Shown here: piece after piece, positions 46,533-58,226 of the stretch | Layout of the letters: each line of letters begins with the position of its first letter | Numbering within the stretch: the first letter of the stretch is position 1 | Assembly (NCBI RefSeq): GCF_025660655.1 | Contig: NZ_JAOTIN010000001.1 | Span: 1-64,000 of the forward strand | Direction of reading: 5' to 3' | Source of the DNA: Streptococcus sp. CSL10205-OR2 | GTDB lineage: Bacteria > Bacillota > Bacilli > Lactobacillales > Streptococcaceae | DNA: 64,000 nucleotides | Program-made: the position numbers and the translations under genes | The notes under the pieces: generated by a model | Told to the model about the DNA's origin: nothing | The model's input: only the letters and a program-made list of their open reading frames with translations | The model's database searches: none

Positions 46533-47876
46533 TTAAAAACTTTGTTTTTTTGCTTTTCTTGCATTTCTATTCTTGGCACGTGCTTCCACTCGTCTTTCTT
46601 TACGACGTTTTTCATCAACAGCCCATTTGATTTTCTTTTTATAACCAGGTTTAATTTTTTTCTTTTTCTTCTTAACTAGACCAATCATTTCAATGTCTAA
46701 TTTTTCTTGTTTTTTTTCACGATTGAGACGTCGATCACGGTCATAAGTGTCTTCAAGAGTACCATTTTTAATGACTTTAGGGATAAAACGAATTCCCATT
46801 TTCTCAAGTTCACGAATGTCAGAATCATCACTTGGTTGATAAAGTGTAATAGCCGTCCCTTTTAAATCATTTCTACCTGTTCGCCCAACACGATGAACAA
46901 AGAAGGATAAGTCTTGAGGAATTGCATCATTAATAACATGACTAACACCCTCAATATCAATACCTCTTGCCGCAAGATCGGTTGCTACAATGTATTCATA
47001 ATCTAATTTTTTAATTTGTGCCATCAAACGTTTTCGTTCGCGCGGGGGTACACCACCATGGATTTTAGCAACTTTCAAGCCATTTGCTGATAAAAAAGTA
47101 TGGAGTTCATCAGCACGTTCCTTGGTATTCACAAAAATCATAGCCATGTATGGTTGAAGAGCTTTAATTAACGTTAGAAGTTGATTATTTTTCTCACGTC
47201 CTTTGGTTGAAATTAGCCAATTTTCAATAGTATCAGCAATCACTGTACTTATTTTTATTTTTTCAATCACAGGCTGTGTCAAATATTTTTTCAAAAAAGG
47301 CTTTAGCTTTTCTGGAATTGTGGCTGAAAAAACTAAGATTTGAACTGATTTTGGGAGATGACTAGCAATGCGATCAACCGTTTCTAAAAAGCCCATATCT
47401 AAAGTCATATCAGCTTCATCAATTACCAAAGTATGTGCACGATGAATATCAAGATTTCCTGATTTAATCAAATCATAAACACGGCCTGGTGTTCCAATAA
47501 CAATGTGTGGTTGATTGTTTTTTAACTTATCGATTTGTCTTAGTTTATCGGTGCCACCTACATAATTTGCAATACGAATAGGTTTTTTGGAAAATTGAGC
47601 AATTTGACGTGTCGCATCATAAATCTGTGTAGCTAGCTCTCTACTTGGAGCTGTAATAACAACTTGAACGGTATCATTAGTTTCATCAAGCTTTTCAAAA
47701 ATAGGGAGTAAAAAAGTGTGTGTTTTTCCTGAGCCTGTTTTAGACTCTCCCACCAAATCTTTTCCTGATTTTACAATCGGAATCAATTTTTCTTGCACTT
47801 CGGTTGGTTCTTTGAACCCCAAATCAACCAAGGCGTCATTAATATAATCTTTAAATTTAAATTCTTTAAATAACAT
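46533..47876 (-). CDS. cshB: DEAD-box RNA helicase (CshB/YqfR-like)
   Basis: 447 residues with the helicase set: Q motif PTEVQEKLIP, motif I ESKTGSGKTHTFLLP near 44, Ia PSRELA, motif II VIDEADMTLDMGF near 150, SAT near 181 and motif VI HRVGRTGR near 328. A strongly basic C-terminal tail (about 395-447, many Lys/Arg) suits RNA binding. CshB-type helicases remodel RNA in cold adaptation, ribosome assembly or decay. Single gene, 64 bases downstream of the mraY end. Confidence 0.9.
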   Translation of the reverse strand: MLFKEFKFKDYINDALVDLGFKEPTEVQEKLIPIVKSGKDLVGESKTGSGKTHTFLLPIFEKLDETNDTVQVVITAPSRELATQIYDATRQIAQFSKKPIRIANYVGGTDKLRQIDKLKNNQPHIVIGTPGRVYDLIKSGNLDIHRAHTLVIDEADMTLDMGFLETVDRIASHLPKSVQILVFSATIPEKLKPFLKKYLTQPVIEKIKISTVIADTIENWLISTKGREKNNQLLTLIKALQPYMAMIFVNTKERADELHTFLSANGLKVAKIHGGVPPRERKRLMAQIKKLDYEYIVATDLAARGIDIEGVSHVINDAIPQDLSFFVHRVGRTGRNDLKGTAITLYQPSDDSDIRELEKMGIRFIPKVIKNGTLEDTYDRDRRLNREKKQEKLDIEMIGLVKKKKKKIKPGYKKKIKWAVDEKRRKERRVEARAKNRNARKAKKQSF

Positions 47877-47914
47877 TTTTCCCTCTCTTTTTATTACCTA
47901 TACGATAACAAATT

Positions 47915-47936
47915 AAACAGCAGATAACTGCTGTTT
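47915..47936 (-). terminator. terminator after mraY
   Basis: AAACAGCAG-ATAA-CTGCTGTTT; the minus strand continues AATTTGTT, a modest T tract. Confidence 0.6.
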
Positions 47937-47940
47937 GGTT

Positions 47941-48951
47941 TTAAACATATAACATCATTAAGGTAATAAGGCCAGCAAGTAGACCTATCCCCCAAAACAC
48001 AATATCCACTCGCCATTCTGACCAAGGATTTCCTCGTCCGGTAAAACCACCCAATTCAAAATGATGATGAAGAGGCGTCATTCGGAAAATTCGTTTGCCT
48101 TCACCTGTTCTTTTTTTAGTCCATCGAAAATAAGCAACTTGAAGCATGACTGAACTAGTCTCAAGAACATAAACGATTCCAATTAACAAGAGTGTCCATT
48201 CTTGGTGTAGAGCAATTGAAATAGCTGCTAACATCGCACCCAATGCCAAACTTCCAATATCTCCCATAAAGATTTTGGCAGGCTTCTTATTGAAAATAAA
48301 GAAGGCAAGCAAAGATCCAATCATGGCAACAATAACAAGTAGAATTCCCATCTGTTCTTGCTTAAAAGCAATAACTGAATAGGTTAACAAACTAATAACA
48401 ACCGATATAGAAGAAAGACCATCAATACCATCTGTTAGGTTGACAGCATTTGAAAAGCCAACCAACCAAAATAAGACAAATGTCACATAAAAAATACCTA
48501 AAGGCAAATGATAACCTAAAACATTTAAAGAATTTGTACCATTACCTTGCATGTACAAAACATAAAAGATAATGCCTCCTAAAATTTGAAGAATTAATTT
48601 CTGACGAGCAGTTAATCCTTCATTTCTTTTTTTGAAAATCTTTAAAAAATCATCAAAAAATCCAATAGCACCATAGATTAATATGACTAATAAAATACCC
48701 AAAACAGCATTTGTATCAACGTTATCTCCTCTTAAAAATAATAAGGTTAAAAGTATTGAAATGATGAAAGAAACAACTAAAAAGACTGTCCCCCCCATTG
48801 TTGGGGTTCCTGCTTTATCAAGGTGTTGTTTCACATCTTCATGCATTTGTTGACCCTCAATTTTTTTCAACTGATAAAAACGTATGAAGTGAGGTATTAA
48901 TAAAGCAGTTGCTAGAAAAGCGAGAACTCCCGCTGCTAGACTTAGTAACAT
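47941..48951 (-). CDS. mraY: phospho-MurNAc-pentapeptide translocase
   Basis: MraY makes lipid I by transferring phospho-MurNAc-pentapeptide to undecaprenyl phosphate in the membrane. 336 residues and about ten spans. Conserved cytoplasmic loops are visible: [12 protein letters not shown] near 50, the Asp pair in [12 protein letters not shown] near 95, [11 protein letters not shown] near 170 and the HHHFELGG box near 294. Last gene of rsmH-ftsL-pbp2X-mraY, one base after pbp2X. This short cluster replaces the full dcw cluster in streptococci. Confidence 0.96.
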   Translation of the reverse strand: MLLSLAAGVLAFLATALLIPHFIRFYQLKKIEGQQMHEDVKQHLDKAGTPTMGGTVFLVVSFIISILLTLLFLRGDNVDTNAVLGILLVILIYGAIGFFDDFLKIFKKRNEGLTARQKLILQILGGIIFYVLYMQGNGTNSLNVLGYHLPLGIFYVTFVLFWLVGFSNAVNLTDGIDGLSSISVVISLLTYSVIAFKQEQMGILLVIVAMIGSLLAFFIFNKKPAKIFMGDIGSLALGAMLAAISIALHQEWTLLLIGIVYVLETSSVMLQVAYFRWTKKRTGEGKRIFRMTPLHHHFELGGFTGRGNPWSEWRVDIVFWGIGLLAGLITLMMLYV

Positions 48952-48952
48952 A

Positions 48953-51211
48953 CTAATCTCCTAGTGTAATTGTTAATTTTTTGAGTTTTTTCAAACTAGT
49001 TCCGACATCTTTACTTTGTTTGACAACAGTTCCTTCTTCACTTCCTTTAAAGGTAATCTCAATGTCTAACCATTTGGCGAACTGTTCAACATTCTTTTTA
49101 GTCCATCCGTACATATCTGGTAACGTATCAAAACTGTTTGTCAATAATAAAATTTGTTGACTTTCTTTAAGTTCTTGACCTTCTTTGACAGAAGATTTTT
49201 CAATTTTATCTCCTAATCCTAATATAATAGGGCTAACAAGATTACGATGTAATTCATCAGAAATTGTACCTGGATCTTCACCAATAACTTTTGGAAGTTT
49301 GTAAGTCATTTTTTTATTTGAAACAGAAACAACCGGCTCTGTTAAAATGGGCTTCATTGACATTGCTTCTTCTAAAACAGGATTAACCAAATCTTGCCAG
49401 AAAAGAAATGACCAATGTTCAGGTTGTTGCAAAGTAACATACATAATGAAATCAGGTTCATCAGAAGGAACCATGGCAACCACTGAATAAATATTATTTA
49501 ATTCACCTTCTAGATAACCCGCACCATTTTCCTTAGCAATTTGAGCTGTTCCTGATTTTACTGCAACGGATTCATTGCCAACTTGGATAACTGGACCATA
49601 ATCTTGACTATAAAGTGTTCCATGAATAGGGTCCGTTCCAACAGTTACCATATAATCACGTGTTTGAGAAGCAGCTTCAGAAGAAACAGGTTTTCCAACA
49701 ACTTCAGCTTTTCCTACACGAGATGTATCAGTATTTGGATCATAGATTTGACTGATAAATTTTGGTTGTAGCATGACACCATCGTTGGAAATAGCGGTGA
49801 AAGCTCTTAACATTTGAATTTGCGAAACATTTATCCCTTGTCCAAACGAACTCATTGCTGTTGTAACAACATTATCAGAGTTAACTTTTCCAGGATTTTC
49901 CTGAACATCACCATAGCCCATACCAAAGCGTGTTCTTATACCAAAACGAAATTTCTCTAGATAATTTAACCAAGTATCATGTCCCATATTAAGCTCTAAT
50001 TGTGTCATCGCGACGTTACTAGAATGGGCAAATCCTTGAACAAAGTTTCTGACAGTTCCTTGAGAACTACCGTCATTAATATCCCAGTCCTGAATGGTTG
50101 TATCTGCAACTGTTATCCCATTACTATTGTCAATGGTTGCATTTGGGTTAAAGGTTTTATTATCTATAGCAGAAGCAACAGTCATGACTTTCAAAGTTGA
50201 ACCTGGTTCATAACTAGTTTGATAAAGCAAATTTTGCCACTCAAAACCTTCAACACCAAAACCTTCTTTAGTGTCAGCATCATAGGTTGGTCGTTGAGTA
50301 GTGGCTAAAATCTCTCCAGTTTTTGCATTAACAACTGTTGCACTCGCATTGACACCATTAGCCTTTTCTTGGAACACATTCATATGAGCCTCTAGATAGG
50401 TTTGAAGAGGTGCATATAAAGTGGTGTAGACATCTTTTCCATCTAATGCTTCTTTGACAGTTGTTGCTGTTCCAAGAAGGGTATTTCCATTTTTATCTTT
50501 TTGGTAGGTTACAACACCATCTGTTCCTGACAAAATATCATTTAAAGCGTATTCTAATCCTCCAGAACCTGTAAGGGTTTTACTCCCATTTTTATCTTCT
50601 TTAACAGTTGTATAGCCAATTAATTGAGAAGCAAAAACACCGTTTGGATACATTCTTCCAGGACTTGTGGTAAATCCAATACCTTGAATATTAGCATTTT
50701 CCATCGCTTTGGTGATTTCTGTCATGACACCATAAGAGATATTATCTCCTTTTGGACCAAATAAGACCTGTGAGGCATCTCTTTTTAGTTGCTCAATCAC
50801 ATAGTCCTTATCAATATCAAGATATTCTTTTAAAATATCTCCTACCTTATCATATTGAAAAGATTGGATATATAATTTCTCATCATTTACCGAGACATAA
50901 TTTTTATCAATAACAGCATAAATAGAATAGGTCGTTGAGTCTTCTGCAATAACTTCACCAACTCTATCAAGTATCGAACCTCTTTTAGCCTGAACTTTTT
51001 GAGTCGTTTGATAAACCGTTTTTGCTTTTTCAGAAAGATCGACACCAAATTTACTATCTGTTCCAATGATAATAATAAAATTTATCATAAAGACTAGAAA
51101 GATAAAAATGGCTAAGATCATCATATTTTGACCAACATGTTCTCTATTGGCAGAAGGACTTTTCCTATTTTTGGTAACATATTGTAAAAATCGTTTTTTC
51201 AAATTTTTCAT
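48953..51211 (-). CDS. pbp2X: penicillin-binding protein 2X
   Basis: PBP2X is the septal transpeptidase working with FtsW and the main beta-lactam resistance determinant in streptococci. 752 residues: membrane anchor (about 29-50), dimerisation domain, and transpeptidase domain with the active serine in [13 protein letters not shown] near 337, SSN near 394 and KSGTAQIA near 546. Two C-terminal PASTA domains (about 630-750) are visible, e.g. [20 protein letters not shown]. The motifs look intact. Lies between ftsL and mraY. Confidence 0.95.
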   Translation of the reverse strand: MKNLKKRFLQYVTKNRKSPSANREHVGQNMMILAIFIFLVFMINFIIIIGTDSKFGVDLSEKAKTVYQTTQKVQAKRGSILDRVGEVIAEDSTTYSIYAVIDKNYVSVNDEKLYIQSFQYDKVGDILKEYLDIDKDYVIEQLKRDASQVLFGPKGDNISYGVMTEITKAMENANIQGIGFTTSPGRMYPNGVFASQLIGYTTVKEDKNGSKTLTGSGGLEYALNDILSGTDGVVTYQKDKNGNTLLGTATTVKEALDGKDVYTTLYAPLQTYLEAHMNVFQEKANGVNASATVVNAKTGEILATTQRPTYDADTKEGFGVEGFEWQNLLYQTSYEPGSTLKVMTVASAIDNKTFNPNATIDNSNGITVADTTIQDWDINDGSSQGTVRNFVQGFAHSSNVAMTQLELNMGHDTWLNYLEKFRFGIRTRFGMGYGDVQENPGKVNSDNVVTTAMSSFGQGINVSQIQMLRAFTAISNDGVMLQPKFISQIYDPNTDTSRVGKAEVVGKPVSSEAASQTRDYMVTVGTDPIHGTLYSQDYGPVIQVGNESVAVKSGTAQIAKENGAGYLEGELNNIYSVVAMVPSDEPDFIMYVTLQQPEHWSFLFWQDLVNPVLEEAMSMKPILTEPVVSVSNKKMTYKLPKVIGEDPGTISDELHRNLVSPIILGLGDKIEKSSVKEGQELKESQQILLLTNSFDTLPDMYGWTKKNVEQFAKWLDIEITFKGSEEGTVVKQSKDVGTSLKKLKKLTITLGD

Positions 51212-51212
51212 G

Positions 51213-51533
51213 TCACTCCACCTTCTGACTATTTCCGCCTTGAATGGTTAAACCAGCCTCCTCAGCAATTTCAGAAATGCGATCATAACGTGTTAATTCA
51301 TTAACTTCTTGTTTAGCATTATCAAACTCATCTTTTTGGTTGTTTATTTTTTTATTTAGTTGTGAAATTTCTTGCTGTAGCTGAAAATTTCGACTTTGAA
51401 TATAAACAATACCAACAGATAAAACGATTGCTGTGATAATCAAGGCACCATAAAAGGCTTTTTCAATTCGCGTAAATGTTTTGATTCTTTTTTGAATCAC
51501 ATTAATGATGACTTCATTCTTTTTTTCATTCAT
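51213..51533 (-). CDS. ftsL: cell division protein FtsL
   Basis: A bitopic division protein that forms the FtsQLB complex and links to PBP2X. 106 residues from the ATG at 51533: a basic cytoplasmic start, one membrane helix (about 26-46), and an extracytoplasmic leucine-zipper-like coiled coil (LQQEISQLNKKINNQKDEFD). The in-frame TTG at 51548 is rejected as a start; no good SD supports either. Overlap with the end of rsmH implies coupled translation. Identity rests on topology and on position between rsmH and pbp2X. Confidence 0.9.
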   Translation of the reverse strand: MNEKKNEVIINVIQKRIKTFTRIEKAFYGALIITAIVLSVGIVYIQSRNFQLQQEISQLNKKINNQKDEFDNAKQEVNELTRYDRISEIAEEAGLTIQGGNSQKVE

Positions 51534-51538
51534 TAGCT

Positions 51539-52489
51539 TTATTTCCAAATTCTTCTGGCCACTCGTAATTTAGCCGAGTGGGAACGATTATTATTTTCTA
51601 ATTCTTTTGGTTGTGGCAAGATTGGTTTTTTATTAACCAATTCAAACTGAGCTTTCATTCCTTCTGGAATAAAAGGGAGACCTTTTGGTACATCAACAGT
51701 ACTGACATCTTTAAATAATTGTTTGACTAAACGATCCTCTAAAGAATGAAAGGTGATAACAGATATATAGCCATCAACAGCCAACATCTCCAAAGCTTGT
51801 TGGATAGACTCATCAGCTGCACCCAACTCATCGTTAACTTCAATACGAATCGCTTGAAAAAGTTGTTTGGCCGGATGACCTTTTTTCTTTAATTCTTTCG
51901 CTGGTTTACTGGCTTTAATGATATCAACTAATTCTGTTGTTGTTTCAATAGGCTTTATTTGTCTCGTTTTTTCAATGTTTCTAGCGACTTGTTTTGAAAA
52001 CTTGTCTTCCCCATATTTAAAAAAGAGACGAACCAAGTCATGGTAATCATAATGATTAACCACATGATAAGCTGATAGCTTAGCCTCTTGATTCATACGC
52101 ATATCAAGGGGTGCATCTTTTTTATAAGAAAAACCACGCTCACGCTGATCAAGTTGAGGACTTGATACTCCCAAATCATAGAGAATGCCATCAATTTCTG
52201 TGACACCATAAGCTAATAAAGCTTTTTTGAGGTTTCTAAAATTATCTTTAATAAAAGTCACTTGTCCCTTTTGAATAAAGGATTCAAGTTCTTTTTTGGC
52301 ATTATAAATAGCAGTCTGATCCTGATCAAAACAGTACAGATGCCCCTTAATACTTAGCTTTGAAAGCAAGTACTTACTATGTCCGGAACCTCCTAAAGTA
52401 GCATCTACATATATACCATCTGGCTTAACATGTAACATATCAACCGTTTCTTCTAAGAGAACTGTTGTGTGGTTAAAATCATTAGTCAT
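51539..52489 (-). CDS. rsmH: 16S rRNA m4C1402 methyltransferase
   Basis: RsmH (MraW) methylates N4 of C1402 in the 16S rRNA decoding centre. 316 residues, with the family opening [14 protein letters not shown], the SAM site [16 protein letters not shown] near 26, [22 protein letters not shown] near 100 and the C-terminal [18 protein letters not shown] precedes the start. First gene of the four-gene division and wall cluster. Nothing resembling mraZ lies before it. Confidence 0.96.
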   Translation of the reverse strand: MTNDFNHTTVLLEETVDMLHVKPDGIYVDATLGGSGHSKYLLSKLSIKGHLYCFDQDQTAIYNAKKELESFIQKGQVTFIKDNFRNLKKALLAYGVTEIDGILYDLGVSSPQLDQRERGFSYKKDAPLDMRMNQEAKLSAYHVVNHYDYHDLVRLFFKYGEDKFSKQVARNIEKTRQIKPIETTTELVDIIKASKPAKELKKKGHPAKQLFQAIRIEVNDELGAADESIQQALEMLAVDGYISVITFHSLEDRLVKQLFKDVSTVDVPKGLPFIPEGMKAQFELVNKKPILPQPKELENNNRSHSAKLRVARRIWK

Positions 52490-52836
52490 AACCTTTATTT
52501 TAACATATTTTTAGTCTTTTATAAACTGTTTTTCATTAGGACCAGCTTATTTTCTAGAGTATACCTGAAAACTTAAAAATTCCTAAACATCTATTGGAAC
52601 ATTCAGAAAAGAATTATCATATTTGATTAGACAATTTCTTATAGTCAGCCCCTTTTAATGACATAAAAACTCAGTTTTACATTGAGAAAGATTAATGAAC
52701 AACTCAAAAAAATTAGAAAATACTCTAAAAAATAATGACATCAGACTCATGCTTGTCCCTTTGATTATAACAAAAAAAGTATCGACTTTATAGCAGCTTG
52801 ATTTACAGAAAATCATCGGTTACTTTTGCTATAAAA
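52490..52836. other. gene-poor gap between rsmH and tkt
   Basis: About 350 AT-rich bases. A plus-strand frame of 32 codons at 52695-52793 (starts MNNSKKLENTLKNN) has a GAGAAAG possible ribosome site but no recognised relative. The rsmH promoter should lie near 52490-52560. I see no RNA gene or repeat. Confidence 0.4.
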
Positions 52837-52873
52837 AACCTTCACTAGCTCTTAAAAAGAGATAATGAAGGTT
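52837..52873 (-). terminator. terminator of tkt
   Basis: AACCTTCA near each end of an imperfect 17-bp stem; the minus strand continues TTTTTTATAG. Confidence 0.75.
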
Positions 52874-52885
52874 AGTGTTTCATTT

Positions 52886-54871
52886 TTATAAGCTATGATA
52901 ATGGTTTAAAACATTTTCAACAGTGAAGCCATATTCTTCCAACACTAGATTTCCTGGTGCTGAAGCTCCCCAAGTGTCAATGGTTAGTGTTTTTCCTGAT
53001 AAACCAACATATTTAGCCCAACCATAACTTGTTGCTGCTTCAATAGCTAAACGTTTGGTGATATGTGACGGTAAGATACTTTCTTGATAGTCTTTATCTT
53101 GTTCATCAAAAATATTTTGTGATGGCATTGATACCACACGAACAAAGACACCTTTTTCTTCTAGTTCTTTTTGTGCTTCAAGAGCTAATTTTACTTCACT
53201 TCCTGTTGCAATCAAGATACCATCAAGATTTCCTTTTTCTTTAGATAAAATGTAAGCACCTTTATCAACACCAGCTTTTGCTAATTCTTTTGTTCCTTCA
53301 AGGGTTGGAAGGTTTTGACGTGTTAACACAAGCATTGTTGGTCGCTTCGTTTCAGCTAAGGCACGCGCCCAAGCTGCATTAACTTCATTACCATCAGCTG
53401 GACGAATAACATTTAGATTAGGCGTTGAGCGAACACTTGCTAGTTGTTCAATTGGTTCATGTGTTGGACCGTCTTCACCAACAGCGATAGAATCATGTGT
53501 CATCACATAAACAGTTGGTAATTCTTGTAAGGCAGCCATACGAACAGCTGGTAAAAGATAATTAGCAAATACAAAGAAAGTCCCACCATAAACACGTGTA
53601 CCACCATGAAGAGCAATCCCATTCATAGCTGCAGCCATAGCAAATTCACGCACACCAAACCAGATGTTGCGTCCTTGATAGTTATCTGCTTGGAAGTCTG
53701 TATCATTGGCAATCATTGTGTTATTAGACGCTGAAAGGTCAGCAGACCCACCCCATAATGATGGCACTTGTTCAGCAATCTGTTGAATAGCCTTTTGACT
53801 AGTAACACGGCTAGCAAGGTTAGTCTCTAAATCATAATCTTCTAATGACACTTCAACTGGTAAATCTGAGAAAGCTTGTTGGTATTCTTTAGCCAATTCT
53901 GGATATTCTTTTTCATAACGTGCAAAAAGATCATTCCATGAGTTTTCCGCTTTTTCTCCTCTATGTCCTAAACCAGTTTGGAAACGTTCTGTCACTTCTT
54001 TTGGAACTGTAAACTCTGGATAATCCCATTCATAAGTTGATTTGGCAAAACTCACACCATCTTTACCAAGTGGTGCACCATGAACAGCGCTGGTTCCTTG
54101 TTTTTGAGCACCATAGCCAATAACAGTTTTGACTTCAATGATGGTTGGTTTATTGGTTTCAGCTTGTGCTTGTTTAATCGCTTCACTGATAGCATCTAAA
54201 TCATTACCATCTGTCACAAGAAGATGTTGCCAACCATAGGCTTCAAAACGTCCCTTAACATCTTCTGTAAAAGCTTTTGAAGTAGGTCCATCAAGGGAGA
54301 TATCATTAGAATCATAAAACAAGATTAATTTTCCTAATTTTAAGTGTCCAGCTAGACTAGCGGCTTCTTGACTGACACCTTCCATTAAATCGCCATCACC
54401 ATTAAGAGCGTAGGTATAATGGTCAACAACATCAAACCCTGGTTTATTAAATTTAGCAGCTAAATGAGCTTCAGCCATAGCCATACCAACAGCATTTGCA
54501 ATACCTTGACCTAACGGACCAGTTGTTGCTTCAACACCATCAGTATGATTAACTTCTGGATGACCTGGCGTTTTTGAACCCCATTGACGGAAGTTTTTTA
54601 GATCTTCAATGCTTAATTGGTAACCCGCTAAATGTAGTAAACTATAAAGCATTGCACTACCGTGACCAGCAGATAAAACAAAACGGTCTCTATTTGTCCA
54701 GTTACGACTAGTTTTTGGATTTACCTTTAAGAAATGATTCCAAAGCACATAAGCCATCGGAGCTGCTCCCATTGGAAGACCTGGGTGACCAGAATTAGCT
54801 TTTTGGATAGTATCAATTGATAGGGTACGAATCGTATTAACTGCCAACTGATCGATGTTGTCAAATGTCAT
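52886..54871 (-). CDS. tkt: transketolase
   Basis: A thiamine-diphosphate enzyme of the non-oxidative pentose phosphate pathway. 661 residues. N-terminal [18 protein letters not shown] near 27; the TPP/Mg motif [20 protein letters not shown] near 155-174 ending in NDISLDG; the middle domain signature [20 protein letters not shown] near 430; and [14 protein letters not shown] near 459. Monocistronic with its own terminator. Confidence 0.96.
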   Translation of the reverse strand: MTFDNIDQLAVNTIRTLSIDTIQKANSGHPGLPMGAAPMAYVLWNHFLKVNPKTSRNWTNRDRFVLSAGHGSAMLYSLLHLAGYQLSIEDLKNFRQWGSKTPGHPEVNHTDGVEATTGPLGQGIANAVGMAMAEAHLAAKFNKPGFDVVDHYTYALNGDGDLMEGVSQEAASLAGHLKLGKLILFYDSNDISLDGPTSKAFTEDVKGRFEAYGWQHLLVTDGNDLDAISEAIKQAQAETNKPTIIEVKTVIGYGAQKQGTSAVHGAPLGKDGVSFAKSTYEWDYPEFTVPKEVTERFQTGLGHRGEKAENSWNDLFARYEKEYPELAKEYQQAFSDLPVEVSLEDYDLETNLASRVTSQKAIQQIAEQVPSLWGGSADLSASNNTMIANDTDFQADNYQGRNIWFGVREFAMAAAMNGIALHGGTRVYGGTFFVFANYLLPAVRMAALQELPTVYVMTHDSIAVGEDGPTHEPIEQLASVRSTPNLNVIRPADGNEVNAAWARALAETKRPTMLVLTRQNLPTLEGTKELAKAGVDKGAYILSKEKGNLDGILIATGSEVKLALEAQKELEEKGVFVRVVSMPSQNIFDEQDKDYQESILPSHITKRLAIEAATSYGWAKYVGLSGKTLTIDTWGASAPGNLVLEEYGFTVENVLNHYHSL

Positions 54872-54937
54872 GTTGTGACCTCTCTTTATTTTTTATCTCT
54901 TTCATTATAGCACAAAACTACCGTTAGGTAACTAATA

Positions 54938-54959
54938 AAAGCCACTAATTAGTGGCTTT
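54938..54959 (-). terminator. terminator of the glyQ-glyS-DUF896 operon
   Basis: AAAGCCACTAATTAGTGGCTTT palindrome; the minus strand continues TATTAG. It lies 17 bases after the DUF896 stop. Confidence 0.6.
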
Positions 54960-54975
54960 CAAAGAATATAGTTTG

Positions 54976-55215
54976 TTATTTGCGACCATGCAAGCCTTTT
55001 TGACGTTGAATCTCTTTTAGTTTTTCTGGAGTCACATCATTTCCTTTTTCATCAACTAATTTTAAACCCTCAATATGATGCTTAATAGTACGACGATACC
55101 CTTCAATATATTCTTTTCTAAGAGCTGCTTGCTCTACTTTTTCTTCTGGGGTGAGACCTTGCATTTTTTTCTTCTTTGCCAATTCATTGATGCGATCAAT
55201 TTTTTCTTGCTTCAT
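54976..55215 (-). CDS. DUF896 small protein (YnzC-like)
   Basis: 79 residues: two N-terminal helices ([20 protein letters not shown] and [17 protein letters not shown]), then a flexible tail ending QKGLHGRK. This is the DUF896/YnzC family (UPF0291), a helical hairpin of unknown function, SOS-induced in Bacillus as part of the yneA operon. Here it follows glyS by 9 bases and shares its operon, which is common in streptococci. Confidence 0.9.
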   Translation of the reverse strand: MKQEKIDRINELAKKKKMQGLTPEEKVEQAALRKEYIEGYRRTIKHHIEGLKLVDEKGNDVTPEKLKEIQRQKGLHGRK

Positions 55216-55224
55216 AAGACCTCC

Positions 55225-57261
55225 CTATTTGGTATTGATTTTATTGAAAGTAGCGACTTGGTTAGCTTTATTTCTTAACTGTGCTAAAATCGCTAAACGA
55301 TTGTCTTTTAATGCTTGATTGTCTACCATAACCATAGTGTTGTCAAAAAAAGCATCAATGATTGGACTTAAAGCAAATAGGTTATCCAAATTGTCTGACA
55401 TATCATGAGCTAAATCTAAAGATTTGGTGGCCTGATATAATTTTTCTTCAAAAGAATTTTCAAACAAAGACTCATCAACCTTGTCGCTATTGGCTTTGTC
55501 TGCTAGATTAAAGACACGTGATAAGCTTTCTACGGATGTTTTAAAATCATCTTGTCTTGCTTTTTCAAAAATAGCTAGACTGGTTTCAAGAAGAGTGCGA
55601 ACAACGGAAGTGGAACTTGATAAAACGGCTTCTATAATATCTTTGGAAATATCAGAACCCATCATTTTTTCTATTCTAGCCAAAATAAAGCTCATCACTT
55701 CTGACTGATTCGTATAGTTAAAAGGAGTGACATCTAATTGATAGACACTAGTAATCAATTCTTCTAAAGAAAGAGACCAACCAAATTTGTCCAAGATACG
55801 AACGATTCCTTGAGTTGCTCGTCTAAGCGCATACGGATCGTTAGAGCCACTTGGAATAAGATCAACACTGAAAAATGATAAGAGAGTGTCTAACTTATCA
55901 GAAATGGCAAGAAGAGCACCTACTAGACTATCTGGTAATTCTCCTTCAGCACTAATGGGCATATAGTGTTCTCGAATAGCAGTTGCCACATCAGGTTTTT
56001 CACCGGCAAGAAGGGCATATTTTTCACCCATAATTCCTTGCAATTCATCAAATTCACCAACCATGCCGGTTAATAAATCAAATTTGTAGATTTTGCTAGC
56101 ACGATTAAGATTGTCTAACTCATCATTTGATAGATGCAATTGACGTCCAATAAGATTAGCAATTTTTTCAACCCTTTCCATGTGCTCGTAAAGAGAACCA
56201 ATTTTTTCATGGAAAGTAACTTGTTTTAATTTTTCTACCAAGTCATCAATCTTTAATTTTTGGTCTTCACGCCAGAAAAATTCACCATCTTCTAAACGAG
56301 CCAACAAGACCTTCTCATTTCCTTGAATGACGTTTTGAAGTCCTTTATCATTACCATTACGTACCGAGATAAAGTGTGGCAAGAGCTGACCGTTTTGATT
56401 TCTTACGACAAAATAACGTTGATGTGATTTCATTGAGGTAATCAGAACTTCTTCTGGGATATCAAGATATTTAACATCAAAACTTCCCATGAAGGCTGTT
56501 GGGTATTCTACTAGGTTAAGCACTTCATTGAGTAATTGTTCATCAATCTCAACTGCCACATTTTTTTCTTTTTCAATCGCTTTGATTTGTTCAACAATCA
56601 TATTTTCACGTTCTACACTGTTGGTAATAACAAATTCTTTTCTCAAATCATCTTCATAACTATCAGCCGATGTAATGGCAACTTCTTTTCCTAGAAAGCG
56701 ATGCCCACGACTAATTCTGTTACTTGTGATATCAAGAAAGTCCATTTCTAACATCTCATCGTTTAATAAAACAATCAAGGTATGAACAGGACGAATAAAG
56801 TCAAAACGGTTTGAAGCCCAGTGCATACTAACTGGAAAAGTCAAACTTTTAAGAAGCTCAGGAATAGCTTTTAACACTTCTTTAGCTGGTTTTCCTGCTT
56901 CTTTTTTGGTGACATAAACATATTCTGTGCCTTTGATATCACGAAAGGTAATATCATCAACTGTCAACCCTTTTCCCCTGACAAAGCCTTGAGCTGCTTT
57001 TGTAAATTCGCCATTTTCATCTAGAGCAATTTGTTTAGCAGGTCCTTTAAATTCTTCAACCAGATCAGTTTGATAATCAGCTAGATTAACAACTCTAACC
57101 GCTAAACGTCTTGGCGTTGAAAACATTTCAATTTTATCAAAACTTAATCGTTCTTCTTTTAAAAATTGTCCCATTTTATCACGTAATTGCTTCATGCTTG
57201 GTGTGACAACATAGGCAGGCATTTCTTCTAAACCTAGTTCAATTAATAAATTCTTTGTCAT
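55225..57261 (-). CDS. glyS: glycyl-tRNA synthetase beta subunit
   Basis: The beta subunit of the tetrameric bacterial GlyRS; it binds tRNA. 678 residues, with the opening [22 protein letters not shown]. An HD-like core holds [22 protein letters not shown] near 400 and [15 protein letters not shown] near 478. The anticodon-binding helices form the C-terminal 120 residues. GGAGG precedes the start, 2 bases after glyQ. The alpha/beta type rather than the single-chain GlyRS is usual in streptococci. Confidence 0.96.
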   Translation of the reverse strand: MTKNLLIELGLEEMPAYVVTPSMKQLRDKMGQFLKEERLSFDKIEMFSTPRRLAVRVVNLADYQTDLVEEFKGPAKQIALDENGEFTKAAQGFVRGKGLTVDDITFRDIKGTEYVYVTKKEAGKPAKEVLKAIPELLKSLTFPVSMHWASNRFDFIRPVHTLIVLLNDEMLEMDFLDITSNRISRGHRFLGKEVAITSADSYEDDLRKEFVITNSVERENMIVEQIKAIEKEKNVAVEIDEQLLNEVLNLVEYPTAFMGSFDVKYLDIPEEVLITSMKSHQRYFVVRNQNGQLLPHFISVRNGNDKGLQNVIQGNEKVLLARLEDGEFFWREDQKLKIDDLVEKLKQVTFHEKIGSLYEHMERVEKIANLIGRQLHLSNDELDNLNRASKIYKFDLLTGMVGEFDELQGIMGEKYALLAGEKPDVATAIREHYMPISAEGELPDSLVGALLAISDKLDTLLSFFSVDLIPSGSNDPYALRRATQGIVRILDKFGWSLSLEELITSVYQLDVTPFNYTNQSEVMSFILARIEKMMGSDISKDIIEAVLSSSTSVVRTLLETSLAIFEKARQDDFKTSVESLSRVFNLADKANSDKVDESLFENSFEEKLYQATKSLDLAHDMSDNLDNLFALSPIIDAFFDNTMVMVDNQALKDNRLAILAQLRNKANQVATFNKINTK

Positions 57262-57263
57262 CT

Positions 57264-58181
57264 CTATTTGTCCTCCTTAGCAAGTAATGCTTGTCTCGTG
57301 TCATCATCCAAAAGAGGATAACCTAGACGTTTACGCTCTGCAACAAACGTTTTTGCCACTTCACGCGCTAAATTTCTGATACGTGCAATATAGCCTGCTC
57401 GCTCTGTTACAGAAACAGCCCCTCTAGCATCTAAGAGATTAAACGTATGAGAACATTTTAAAACATAATCATAAGCAGGATGAACTAGAGAATCTGTTAT
57501 ACAACGTTTGGCTTCCTTTTCAAATTTATTAAAGTTAGTTAATAACAACTCTTGATCACTCAATTCAAAACTATATTTTGAGTGTTCATATTCAGGTTGT
57601 TTGAAAATTTCGCCGTATTTAACCCCATCAGCCCATTCAATATCATAAACAGAAGTGACTTCTTGGATATATGATGCTAATCGTTCTAATCCATAAGTCA
57701 CTTCAGCAGTAACTGGTTTAGTTGTAAGACCACCAACTTGTTGGAAGTAAGTAAATTGAGTGATTTCCATCCCATCTAACCAAACTTCCCAGCCGAGTCC
57801 GGCTGATCCAGTTGATGGATTTTCCCAGTTGTCTTCCACAAAACGAATATCATGCTCTAAAGGATTAATCCCTAGAAGTTCTAAGCTTTGAAGATAAAGC
57901 TCTTGAATATTACTTGGACTAGGTTTCATAACCACTTGAAATTGGTGATGTTGGTATAGACGGTTAGGATTTTCACCATAACGACCATCTGCTGGTCGTC
58001 TACTTGGTTCTACATAAGCAGCATTCCAAGGCTCTGGTCCAATAGCACGCAAGAAAGTGTAAGGACTCATGGTTCCAGCACCTTTTTCATTGTCATAGGC
58101 CTGCATCAGTAAACACCCTTGTTGATGCCAGAATTGTTGTAGCGTTAAGATTATTTCTTGAAAGGTTAATTTTTTAGCCAT
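57264..58181 (-). CDS. glyQ: glycyl-tRNA synthetase alpha subunit
   Basis: The catalytic alpha subunit of GlyRS (class II). 305 residues with [20 protein letters not shown] near 16, the substrate-binding [25 protein letters not shown] near 45-69, and [29 protein letters not shown] near 120. First structural gene of the operon, behind a T-box. Its ribosome site AAAGGAG overlaps the stop codon of a nine-residue leader ORF. Confidence 0.97.
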   Translation of the reverse strand: MAKKLTFQEIILTLQQFWHQQGCLLMQAYDNEKGAGTMSPYTFLRAIGPEPWNAAYVEPSRRPADGRYGENPNRLYQHHQFQVVMKPSPSNIQELYLQSLELLGINPLEHDIRFVEDNWENPSTGSAGLGWEVWLDGMEITQFTYFQQVGGLTTKPVTAEVTYGLERLASYIQEVTSVYDIEWADGVKYGEIFKQPEYEHSKYSFELSDQELLLTNFNKFEKEAKRCITDSLVHPAYDYVLKCSHTFNLLDARGAVSVTERAGYIARIRNLAREVAKTFVAERKRLGYPLLDDDTRQALLAKEDK

Positions 58182-58191
58182 TTTTTCTCCT

Positions 58192-58221
58192 TTATACCAT
58201 AAAAATAGAGCAAAACCACAT
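58192..58221 (-). CDS. nine-codon leader ORF upstream of glyQ
   Basis: ATG-TGG-TTT-TGC-TCT-ATT-TTT-ATG-GTA-TAA encodes MWFCSIFMV. It has a full SD (AAAGGAG) 5 bases before the ATG. Part of that SD is in the stem of the preceding hairpin. Its TAA overlaps the AAAGGAG of glyQ, the usual arrangement for translational coupling. Whether it is translated is unproven. Confidence 0.4.
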   Translation of the reverse strand: MWFCSIFMV

Positions 58222-58226
58222 TTCTT

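Noticed and set aside
52695-52793. 32-codon plus-strand frame beginning MNNSKKLENTLKNN
   Set aside because: Has a possible GAGAAAG site, but nothing else supports it; a faint resemblance to transporter N-termini does not continue past the stop.
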